A stretch of 64,000 nt of DNA. Origin: Dactylis glomerata (Eukaryota > Streptophyta > Magnoliopsida > Poales > Poaceae). Position 1 is the first letter of the stretch; every line of letters begins with the position of its first letter. Both the position numbers and the translations under genes were made by a program. Below, in pieces: positions 10,201-18,363 of the stretch. A model generated the notes under the pieces. It saw nothing but the letters and a program-made list of their open reading frames with translations, was not told the origin of the DNA and made no database searches. The stretch covers positions 79,113-143,112 of the forward strand of contig QXEO01002103.1 of assembly GCA_007115705.1 (NCBI GenBank), written 5' to 3'.

Positions 10201-11774
10201 GTAGAAAGCCGTGTTCGTTGAATATGAGGATCAAGGAAGAGCAACCTATGTTGCACCAAGAGTTTGAAAGATTTGGATTGGAACTAGTCAGTCAAGGATT
10301 TCTCGCCAACCTTGAGCCTCAGCCCACCTTGATGAGCCAAATCAAAGAAGCCCAGAAGGGAAATGAGAGTATTGAAGGGATCAAGCGCAGAATTGGTTCC
10401 GGCAAGGTGCCAGGATTTGAAGAAGATGATCAAGGAGTTCTTTGGTACAAAGGCCGTATTTGTGTGCCCGCTGACTCAGAATTGAAGGAAGTAATTATGA
10501 AGGAAGCCCATGAGACACCTTACTCCATCCACCCTGGTGGAACTAAGATGTACCAAGATTTGAAGGAACAATTTTGGTGGCATGGAATGAAGCGCGAGAT
10601 TGCATCGTTTATATCCAAGTGTGATATCTGTCAAAGAGTCAAGGCTGAACATCAACGTCCTGCTGGTTTGCTGCAACCTTTGCAAGTTCCGGAATGGAAG
10701 TGGGAATCTGTTGGAATGGATTTCATCACTGGATTTCCAAAGTCTAGCCGTGGAAATGACTCTATTTGGGTCATTGTGGATAGACTAACCAAAGTGGCCC
10801 ACTTTATTCCTGTCAAGACCACTCATCGCTCAGATCAGCTAGCAGATCTGTATCTATCCAGAATTGTCAGTTTGCATGGAATCCCTAAAACCATAGTTTC
10901 TGATCGAGGAACCCAATTCACCTCGAGATTTTGGAAAAGCTTACATCAAGCTTTGGGAACCAAGTTAGCCTTCAGCACAGCTTACCACCCTCAGACTGAT
11001 GGACAGACTGAAAGAGTAAATCAAATACTTGAAGATATGTTGAGAGCCTGTGTTCTAGCTTATGGAACGAAGTGGGAAGACTGTCTGCCTTTCGCGGAGT
11101 TTTCGTATAACAACAGTTATCAAGCCAGTTTGCAAATGGCCCCATTTGAAGCTTTGTACGGAAGAAAATGTCGTACCCCTCTGAATTGGTCAGAAACCGG
11201 AGACAGCCAGATTTTTGGACCGGATATTCTGCAAGAAGCCGAGGAGAAAGTTCGCATGATTCGTGAATACCTCAAGGCAGCCCAATCAAGACAAAAGAGT
11301 TATGCCGACAAGAGACGTCGAGAACTGACCTTCCAGATTGGAGACTTTGTTTATCTTAGAGTATCACCTCTCAAGGGAATGCAAAGATTCCAAGTAAAAG
11401 GAAAGCTTGCCCCAAGATATATTGGACCCTTCAAGATACTAGACCGCAGAGGAGAAGTGTCTTATCAGTTGGAAATGCCCCCTGAATTGTCTGAAGTACA
11501 CGATGTCTTTCACGTGTCGTTACTTCGGAAATGTCTTGAAGTTCCGGAGAAGCCCGAAGCCTTCAAGAATATTGATCACCGGTCTGTGGACATCAACAAG
11601 GACTTGACCTATCGTGAAATGCCGATCCGTATCCTTGAGGAAGCTTATCGAACCACTCGAACCCGAAGCATCAAATTTCTGAAAGTTCAGTGGAGTAATC
11701 ACACCGAAGAGGAAGCCACTTGGGAACGAGAAGATTACCTTCAGAAAGAATTTCCCAATCTTTTCAGTTCTTAA
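7269..11774 (+). CDS. gag-pol: gag-pol polyprotein of the Tekay/Del element (intact, 1501 aa)
   Basis: This single uninterrupted ORF encodes the structural and enzymatic proteins for retrotransposition. The retrotransposon Gag domain spans roughly residues 100-215, followed by a Pro/Asn-rich linker and a CCHC zinc knuckle at 328-341 (CYECGLKGHYSNEC). The retropepsin has D410 in FDSGASHSF. Reverse transcriptase has its YxDD-type box as FIDD (D723, D724). RNase H has D870 in VYCDAS and the later LELAAVV and SDHKSL blocks. Integrase has the zinc-finger cysteines C1118 and C1121 and the triad D1151, D1212, E1248 with 35 residues between the last two. The last 55 residues (VQWSNHTEEEATWERED) form the chromodomain typical of the clade, which targets integration to heterochromatin. 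The ATG follows a splice-acceptor-like CAG. All catalytic residues are present, so the copy may be active. Confidence 0.97.
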   Translation: MPRAPPPPNPEMAELLRLIMEDREAARAERQANLATLQQLTQMATNHNNGNGNGEGENHGNGEHRSKLRSFQNTNPPIFTKSEEPLDADDWLRTMENNLAVAEVGENEKVLYTTHYLAGAARAWWDSTRAMQVPGYVMPWEEFKSKFSKAHVPKGLVKRMRDEFRNLKQGSMSVVDYRDKFLTLSRYAPDDTNTTEKKQERFLDGLHDEMQCVLVSIPFADLESLVDSAIQMEGKLKQATENRKRRMMYQGNSSNSQKPRGNAPMSFTPRPMRPSAPAPRPNYPNRPPGNNFNRAPPRPSGNNFNTNTPRPNGAPVLPKPGDKSGVTCYECGLKGHYSNECPKKLNDASKTAAPAQQQRRVGNDKNYPPRNQPHSRGRLNHMNVEEAQEATDVVLGMFPVNSVLARVLFDSGASHSFVTQLFVDKSGLQPTPLKDVMSVQIPGSVTKASCTCLAVPIEIHGIAFLADLIVLGTKGLEVVLGMNWMSFHQGVIDCAKKTITMKSSNGIIVKHVSVKPPQTTRCHKSISGPTLEQVPIVCEYPDVFPEELPGMPPDRDIEFIIELIPGTGSIAQRPYRMNPAELVELKKQLDDLLSKGLIQPSSSAWRSPVLFVDKSDGSSRLCTDYRKLNDVTIKNKYPLPKIEDLFDQLTGARVFSKIDLRTGYHQLKIRATDIPKTAFTTRYGLYEYTVMSFGLTNAPAYFMNLMNKVFMEFLDKFVVVFIDDILIYSKSEEEHATHLRLILETLREHQLYAKFSKCEFWLKEVGFLGHVLSAGGISVDPKKIKSVLEWEAPTTQTEVRGFLGLAGYYRKFVEGFSSIARPMTQLLKKDKKFEWTPKCEESFQELKKRLVTAPVLTMPDITKNFDVYCDASKLGLGCVLMQEGKVIAYLSRQLKPHEENYPTHDLELAAVVLALKTWRHYLMGNRCEIYSDHKSLKYIFTQKELNMRQRRWIELIKDYDLEIHYHPGKANVVADALSRKPCSLNMRIKEEQPMLHQEFERFGLELVSQGFLANLEPQPTLMSQIKEAQKGNESIEGIKRRIGSGKVPGFEEDDQGVLWYKGRICVPADSELKEVIMKEAHETPYSIHPGGTKMYQDLKEQFWWHGMKREIASFISKCDICQRVKAEHQRPAGLLQPLQVPEWKWESVGMDFITGFPKSSRGNDSIWVIVDRLTKVAHFIPVKTTHRSDQLADLYLSRIVSLHGIPKTIVSDRGTQFTSRFWKSLHQALGTKLAFSTAYHPQTDGQTERVNQILEDMLRACVLAYGTKWEDCLPFAEFSYNNSYQASLQMAPFEALYGRKCRTPLNWSETGDSQIFGPDILQEAEEKVRMIREYLKAAQSRQKSYADKRRRELTFQIGDFVYLRVSPLKGMQRFQVKGKLAPRYIGPFKILDRRGEVSYQLEMPPELSEVHDVFHVSLLRKCLEVPEKPEAFKNIDHRSVDINKDLTYREMPIRILEEAYRTTRTRSIKFLKVQWSNHTEEEATWEREDYLQKEFPNLFSS

Positions 11775-11779
11775 TTAGT

Positions 11780-11817
11780 GAATCTCGGGGACGAGATTCT
11801 TTTTAAGGGGGGAAGAT
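11780..11817 (+). promoter_or_regulatory. pre-LTR hairpin and polypurine tract of the Tekay/Del element
   Basis: A perfect 8-bp hairpin, GAATCTCG-GGGA-CGAGATTC (11780-11799), has a GNRA-type loop and starts six bases after the gag-pol stop codon. It is followed by the polypurine tract AAGGGGGGAAGA (11805-11816), which primes plus-strand DNA, one base before the 3' LTR. The hairpin core CTCGGGGACGAG nearly equals the CTCGAGGACGAG found at the same relative place in the Athila-type elements here. Confidence 0.85.
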
Positions 11818-14800
11818 TGTAACAACTCAGAATTTGTAACCCAACTCTTATTAAATAAAGAGTCAAAAATTGGACCCAAATAAAACTTTTTCTTCAATAT
11901 TGCATGCATAAATGCATTCTCTTTATTTGTATTTCTATGATTTTATGTGTGTTCTTTTGCTTGAGCATTGGTTAAACAATTCTAAGTGAACCAATAGAAA
12001 CAACTAAGAAAGATATTAGGAACCAAAAGAACCAAAAATAAAAATAGGTAAGAAAGAGATAAAGTTAATATGATCTAGAAACTGTTAATGACTACACCAC
12101 TTTGAGCCCTTAGATTAAGAAATCTACAGCTCACCTGCAGGTTTAACCTTCTAGTTGAGCTTAACCAAGTTATGGACTAACTCAACCAACAAAGATCTAC
12201 CAAAATTTCAAACCAGAACACCACTCAAACTTGAGCCAAAGTTTGAATCTGAAACAGAGACCATTTCAAATTTGAAATATAAATTTTTGCAAAACTCATT
12301 ATTTCCCCAGAACAAAAATATGCCTGGGTACCTTATCCATTATGATGAGCACCCAAAGTGGCAAATTTGAAAAATTCGAATTTTGAGTTCTTGTGGGCAT
12401 TTCGTCGAACGGTGGCAGAAGAAAATCGAGTGAGATCAACCCCACTGTGCTGCACTGTTCTAGGCGCGACCAAGCGCTGTAGCCATACCCTCTGGCCACC
12501 CCTCGACCGATCCCAGCCCCCTCTGCCCCGACCCAAGCCAGGAGAAACGGAGGAACGGCGAGGTTTGCAACCAGGGCCCCCTCCCAGGAACCCACTGTCC
12601 CGCGCGATGCCGACCGCCTGGAAGGCGCCAGAGGCGACCCACAGTCCCCCGCGGCCGACCCCGTAACTCCCCAGCACGCGAGCGTGGCCGCCGTGACCGG
12701 AGCGAGCTTGCAACGCCGCCAGGACCCCCGCAGCGTCGAGCTTCTGGCCGCGCTTGTCCCCGTCGCTCCGGCCTATAAAAGGCCCCGTCGATCAAACGCA
12801 GAGACTCACCCAGCCACCAGCTACCTCCCAGACATCGCCGCTGACTCCCTCGTGCCCTAGTTCGCCGTAGCCGACCTCGCCGGCGCAGTACTGGACGGGC
12901 GGAGCGCCGCCGCGTCCGACCACCTGGAGGCCAGCTTCTGCAGGGAATCGGAGGAGGAGGAGCACCGCAGCCGATCCCGAGCGTCGCCGTCGAGTTTCGT
13001 TTCCTCTACGCCCCGCCGTCGCCGTCGAACGCCGTCGCTGCTCGCAGGTGAGACCCCGCCGTGCTGAGGAAGAAGAAAGACCCTGAGCCGTTCGATCTAG
13101 ATCCGACGGTAACTTACCGATTCGGGAAGCGTTAAGTGAGCTGACATCGCGACCCCACCTGTCAGTCCCGTTTTTATTTCTCCCCAGCCGCGCGAAACGG
13201 TATCGGGCCGGCCCGTTCGGGTTTGTTCTGAATTGGGCCCAGCTCATTTCGAATACGGTCCGATTCGTTTTTAATTAATTCCCGCCCTTTTCTTTTATTT
13301 CAAAACTGTTTCAAATGGTATTTTCAAATTCAATTTCCTAGAGTTTTATAAGTCCAAATTTAGCAAATAAATATTCGTTGGAAAGCTTAGAAAATACTCT
13401 ATCCAATAGTACTGGTTAGATTTCAATATCAGTTAAGAATAAAAATGGATATGAATAGTGTGACCATAGCTTGTGAATTAATGAAAGATTTCTAGAAAAT
13501 TATTTAAGCCATCAATAATCTTAAAAATTAAAATGTGGACTTACTAATGACCCCCATTACTGTTAGTCAACCCCAATCTACCCAAACCACATTAGTGTGA
13601 CCATTTAGATCCTAACCCAAACCTATTTGTTAGCATAAAATGATAGAGCCCTAATGCACACTTAGAATTAATTGCCCTCTTTACAAATCCACTTAGTGAA
13701 CCCATTCCCCTTAAACCTGTCTTAGTAACCCCAAATCACCTCCACTGCTGCACAAGTGAACCACTTATGCTACTTAATAGAGTAACTAGCTTGCACACTT
13801 GAAGAAAAAACTTAGAAGGAAAACTTACCATCCAACCCCATAGCAATGCAACCTAAGTGCTTGGTTAGCAAACAAGAATGTGTGCTTGGTGTGTTGTTGG
13901 CTTGGTGAAGTGATGGTGTGCTTTGTGTTTATTCGTTATTAGACGCTAGTGTTGCCGAGGAGGATATTGGAGGGGATTATTATTATCAAGAAGAAGAAGA
14001 AAACCCCGGACACTTTGCCAACCAAGGCAAGCCATCTTTTGATTCATACTCCCACTACCTAGTTTTAATACTGCATTCTACTTGTTTTTAGTAAATTGCA
14101 TGATTGAATTGCTAGAGTAGAATGATAGAAGTAAATTGCATGATTGAATTGCTAGAGTAGAATGATAGAAGCATATTGATGTCTTGGTTATCAAGAGCAT
14201 CAAGCTGAGTTTATCCAACCATAGTAGTAGTACTATCACTCAATGTAGTTGCTTAGTCGCTAATAAAAGTTGAGGCTATCTCTGGAGGAACCCCATTTGA
14301 AAGGTGGTGACTTGACATTGAAACTTGAAATGGGAGATTGCTCCTACATGATGGCTTTATGAAAGAAAATAATCTGGACTAAGAACTATGAAATGTATTT
14401 CTCAAATGACAACGAGTGATGTACATGGGTGCCAACTATACCGTACAACCACGTTACCCCTATATGGGAAGGGGCTTAATCCGTAGTTTGTTGATCTTAG
14501 TATGGGAGGTCTTGCATAAAATCTTCATGGAAGGACTCCACGGGCGGATACTTCTTGACCAAGTGGATTCCACTAACCCGGTCTCCGGGATGGGCATAAC
14601 TAGAGGCGCCGGAGCGGGAAGTCCGTATCCCGGGCTCTAGGGAAGGATCCTATACTAGGATGAGCAAGTGAAAGAATTTGTTTGATTATCTGAAAGCCGC
14701 ATACCTTTGTGTATAGCGAACCGTGGATTTCTCCCGGCAGATGTATCGAATCTTGTGGGTAAAGTGTACCCCTCTGCAGAGGTTTTCAAACTATTCGAAT

Positions 14801-15437
14801 AGCCGAGTCCTCGGTCATGGACGGTTGGCAAACTCTACCTGGCTTTTGTCAAGAATAAAAAGAACAAGGGTGAACTTGGTGAATGACATGAATTTGAATT
14901 GACATGACTTGACCGGGATCTTGACACATTGAAGTTCCTCTTTAGAATGAACTTAGAGAACTAAACCTCTTTTCTACAAATGAGCATTCTTGGGAAATAA
15001 AACTAGCTTTTGCAAACCAACTTAGTGCTTAGTCCACTATACCCAACCTTGCATATCTACTTCATCTCTTCATTTATAAGATGGTTTGCGAGTGCATCCA
15101 ATGTACTCACGGCTGTGTCCCTGGCTATCAACTTGGCCAGACTATGGGGAGGAATACCAGGAGGAAGGGTATGAAGAAGAGTTCCAGAACTAAGCTCGTC
15201 TCCGTGAGTCGCCAATTGCCTGTAGGGAGACGGCATGGGCTGAAGACGGTATTTCCGCTGCTATATTGTGTTGTAATATGACTTGGTCTATATGACCATT
15301 GTATTTGAATCATCGTATTGTAATGTCTGTGGAACTGGTTACCAACTACGTTATGTATATCGCAACAATGATTCTGGGATTGCGGTGGAATACATAACGG
15401 GCACTTCGAATTTGTTATCAAATTTGAGGTCGTCACA
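11818..15437 (+). repeat. 3' LTR of the Tekay/Del element
   Basis: It has the same boundaries and length (3620) as the 5' LTR. Differences seen by eye are one extra T near 12209, one fewer A near 13806, and T15241 in place of C5800, a CpG-to-TpG change. It ends inside the TNP1-like gene of the CACTA element, so the long minus-strand reading frame crossing 15437/15438 is a chimera and not a gene. Confidence 0.95.
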
Positions 15438-16803
15438 CTCTCCTGCAGCTTCTCGTCCACTAACTTACTCATCTCGGTCGGGTCCACTATTTTCTCTAGT
15501 GACTCCACCTTCTTCTTCAGCTCCTGAACCTCGGCTTTATCCTGCTTAGTCGACCTCCTCTCCTTTCTCGACTTGGCATCCGATCCGTAGTACTCGGATA
15601 CCTTCATACTTGTGCCAAAGCCGGACACACGGCCAGCCGACGTCGGTGGCTTGTCCAGGTCCCGTTCCTTGTATGCGTTCGTCGCCCAGTTGAAAGGCGT
15701 GTCCCACGGTTCCGTCGACCCCTGGGACGACGGGCCAGCCGTAGTACTAGCCTTCAACTCATCGTCCTTCAGACAAAGGAACTTAAGGTTAGCCCATTTG
15801 GTTTCATTGCTTAATAAGATCAGCGCTATAATAATATAGACTATCCTTACCAGGAGTTTCTCGAACTTCTTCACGTCGGGGTAATCCGTAACAAATTCCC
15901 CCGTCTCCCAGTCTAAGTAGTAGCGGGACCGAACATAGTTCCTAGTCTGTATATCCGCGATTTTTAGCCAGGGGTTTTCTTTGCCCAGACGTATCATCTC
16001 GGCATCCTCCTTGTCCCAAGTGGGCTGTTTTCCTCGGTAACCGCCGCTTCCGCAACGGTGAGCCCCTAGGTTCAATTCCCGCATTTTCTTCCCCCAGGCG
16101 GTCCATTTTTTAGCCTCATCAGTCTCTAAGGACGACTTGAATGCTTCGAAGTCTTCTCTAGAGAGCGTCGGGTCTTTGCGACTTATCTGCTCCCAGCCTT
16201 TACCTTTCTTGATCTTGTCCTTCAGCCGGGTTTTCCAGCTGCTCAAGGCGGTGCTCATCTTTGTGAGAGCTAAAGAGTCCACCTTTTTATTGAACGGCTG
16301 TGGGAACGTGTATCGTTGGTGAAGCTTCTGGAGGAGGGTTGAGGCCAAAGCCGCGTTGGCCTCGCTTCTGAGGTCTTGAGTGTTGAGCGGCACGGTTTCA
16401 CGGACGATGCACCCTAGTTGCATCGCGTACCCTTTGGCAACCTTAGAAGGCTCCAAGGGTAGGCCACTTTCGGAGACCAACGTGAAAGGATCGGTGATGT
16501 TGGCTAGCACTTGCGGCCTCCGATCCGCCCTTGGCCTCTTCGCCTTCCTCTTCTTCTTGGCCTCCTCAGGGTTGCCGCCGCTATCACCTTCCGTGCGGTC
16601 GGTGGTCTCTTCACCGGTCTCGGCGGCGTCATCCCGGCCCTCTTCCTCATCGCCGCTCTCGGAGGCGGCCCCCCAGCTCTCTTCCTCATCGCCGCGATCG
16701 GCGGCGCCCCCCGGCCCTCTCCCTCATCGTATTCCTCCCACCATTCCTTGTTGGCCTCTCTGGCGACTTCCTCCTGGCTCTTAGGGTTAGAAGTGCCCGA
16801 CAT
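15438..16803 (-). pseudogene. TNP1-like (Ptta/En/Spm) CACTA protein, 3' truncated and frameshifted
   Basis: The start is the ATG at 16803 (MSGTSNPKSQEEVAREANKE). The frame breaks in the C6 run at about 16707-16712, after which an acidic and then a basic region (KKKRKAKRPRADRRPQ) leads into a 350-residue region ending at 15438. That region contains a Trp-rich block (WDKEDAEMIRLGKENPWLK, then SRYYLDWETGEF) typical of plant En/Spm ORF proteins and a C-terminal coiled coil (EVQELKKKVESLEKIVD). TNP1-type proteins bind the subterminal repeats of their element. A GTAAGG donor-like site near 15851 suggests a short intron, although the frame stays open through it. The 3' end is removed by the Tekay/Del LTR. 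Confidence 0.75.
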
Positions 16804-17615
16804 GTTTATTTGCACTTCATTAAAAAGAGGCAAATAGTTAGTACATAATGCAACGGAAAAATTCAAAATTTCGGCATGACTTTTGCTAATTTTTCTACCT
16901 ATGAGTGCCCATTTCTCAACCGAAACGGAAGCGAATCAACACTTCGGGAGAAATGGGCAACTCAGCTTATTCATCCACACTTGACAGCATCTCATAAGCA
17001 TATATAACAGCAGATTATGGTCAAAATATCTCATTGCATAACACATAACAGCAGCAATATTCACAGACTAGCATAAGATATTAATTAAAACCAAAATGTA
17101 TAATGTAAACCATATATTCCTTGCGATGAATTTCTCGTGGATACTAAACCAAAATTGTTTAAGTCTAAATCCTACTTGGACTTACCAATGCATAGGCAGG
17201 CGAAACAAATTTAAGAAATATTGTTGCCAGGAAACGCATAACTAAGAGAAAACGGCTGCTTAACTAGACAACCTAATGCTTATTCATTCTGTTGTGTGCT
17301 TGGCTTTTGCGGAAGGATGAGTTACTGGGAACACGGGAATTAGCTACTGGGAGTCTACATTGCTCTCATCCAATACTACAGAAAACCATTATCATGCGTT
17401 GTCATATCCACAGAGCAGCATAAAAAATAGAGGTGTAGTATCTTCTATGCATGTGAACTTACCACAGCTCATGCATCGATTAGAACGGAATAGAGGTGTA
17501 GTATCTTCTATGCATACTAACACAGACAAAAGCAAGGCAATCTACGAATCTATGAACTTACCACAGCCCATTATCATGCATCGATTCTACTGAACCACAT
17601 GCAAATTCAACATAC
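16804..17615 (-). other. non-coding interval of the CACTA element (probable intron or leader)
   Basis: This is about 800 bases of AT-rich sequence without a credible ORF. A local duplication is visible: AGAGGTGTAGTATCTTCTAT occurs near 17430 and again near 17493, each followed by a similar ACTTACCACAG segment. The interval lies between the donor of the captured OEP24 exon and the TNP1-like start, so part may be captured intron. Confidence 0.4.
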
Positions 17616-17860
17616 CTTGAAGGATCCCCCGACGCTGGAGCTCCTTGTCCACTCGAGCCCGAGCTGCTTCGTGGAGGCCTGGTAGGTGCCCCTCACAGCG
17701 TCCCCGCCGTCGAACCTCCTGGCGACGGCGAACTCCCAGGCCATTCTTGGCGTAGGTGTACTTGACTCGGCAGCCGCCCGAGCCGAGCGCGTGGGAGACG
17801 CTGACCTTGTTAGCGGGGTCAAAGGCGACGGCGAGGTCGAGCGCCGTGCGGCTCGGAGGC
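17616..17860 (-). pseudogene. captured fragment of a plastid outer-envelope pore protein 24 (OEP24-like) gene
   Basis: Two overlapping frames encode pieces that I recognise as the C-terminal half of OEP24, a beta-barrel solute channel of the plastid outer envelope. The first is FDPANKVSVSHALGSGGC followed by KYTYAKN. The second, one frame away, is FAVARRFDGGDAVRGTYQ followed by LGLEWTRSSSVGGSFK. The segment expected between them is missing, and a one-base frame change occurs at the join, consistent with a deletion between short repeats. The fragment ends at an intact splice donor, AAG|GTATGT (minus strand at 17615), so it was taken from genomic DNA rather than mRNA. It lies inside the CACTA element and is not functional. 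Confidence 0.7.
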
Positions 17861-18064
17861 GGGGCAGGCTTTGGTGGGGCGGGGGAGGGGGTGGTGGCCG
17901 GCGCCGAGGAGCGGAGGAGGGACGACGCTCGGGAGGGACGACGCTCGAGAGGGGCGGCGGCGAGGGTGGACGCGATGCAGGGAGTCGATCTCGATCTGGC
18001 AGGGGAACAGAGAGAGAAGAAGCAGTTGCGCGGGGGAGGGGATCGATCCCCAGTTTTACTAAGT
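17861..18064 (-). other. GC-rich, Pro/Arg-coding segment upstream of the captured exon
   Basis: It reads open into the OEP24 fragment but has only low-complexity content (Pro, Ala, Ser, Arg). It may be captured 5' sequence of the same or another gene. A short direct repeat, GGGACGACGCTCG, lies near 17930. I see nothing that decides its origin. Confidence 0.3.
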
Positions 18065-18070
18065 GTCAAT

Positions 18071-18121
18071 ATTCTGTGGCGCATCTACTGGTGGGATGCG
18101 CCAGTAGATGCGCCACAGAAT
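18071..18121. repeat. perfect 21-bp inverted repeat built from the CACTA subterminal motif
   Basis: The arms at 18071-18091 and 18101-18121 are perfect reverse complements around a nine-base spacer. Each contains TTCTGTGGCGCATCTACTGG or its complement, the motif that forms the subterminal arrays at 22395-22740. Subterminal motifs this far inside the element suggest that the stretch holding the OEP24 exon came from a second CACTA copy. Confidence 0.85.
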
Positions 18122-18155
18122 TTATTTCCTTTTTTTTTAATTATTTTAGTTATTA

Positions 18156-18300
18156 CTCCCTCTGTTTCAATGAATAAGGCTTATATTTTTTCTAAAAATT
18201 CAAAGAACATGAAGTTTGACCAAATTTTCATATGATGTCTATATAATATTATAGTTGTCGATAGTTTCTAAAAATATAAGCCTTATGCTTTGGAATGTGC
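18156..18300. mobile_element. degenerate Stowaway (Tc1/mariner) MITE
   Basis: It starts after TA with CTCCCTCTGTTTCAATGAAT, the usual Stowaway terminus, and contains ATAAGGCTTATA near the left end with its complement TATAAGCCTTAT near 18274-18286. The right terminus is decayed. It lies just downstream of the TNP2-like gene. Confidence 0.55.
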
Positions 18301-18363
18301 ATACACAAAAAAGTCTCGATCACACACACCAAAAAAGTCTTCTCCGTCCGGTTCCGAGCTAGC

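Larger units (their letters stand above)
2377..15437 (+). mobile_element. complete, very young Tekay/Del-type chromovirus (Ty3) with an extra 5' ORF
   Basis: The order of parts is 5' LTR (2377-5996), primer site for initiator-Met tRNA, an extra 260-aa ORF, a single 1501-aa gag-pol ORF, a pre-LTR hairpin, a polypurine tract and the 3' LTR (11818-15437). Both LTRs are 3620 bases and by eye differ by one substitution (C5800 versus T15241) and two one-base indels. Protease, reverse transcriptase, RNase H, integrase and a C-terminal chromodomain-like segment place it in the Tekay/Del chromoviruses. Everything needed for autonomy appears intact. The five-base flanks do not match (GTTTC before, CTCTC after), and the sequences on the two sides are unrelated. 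The right side lies inside a CACTA gene, so a later rearrangement or an assembly join must be considered. Confidence 0.93.

Noticed and set aside
15128..16510. 460-aa minus-strand ORF ending in the LTR
   Set aside because: Only the part from 15438 upward is the TNP1-like gene. The C-terminal ~100 residues are LTR sequence read through the insertion junction.
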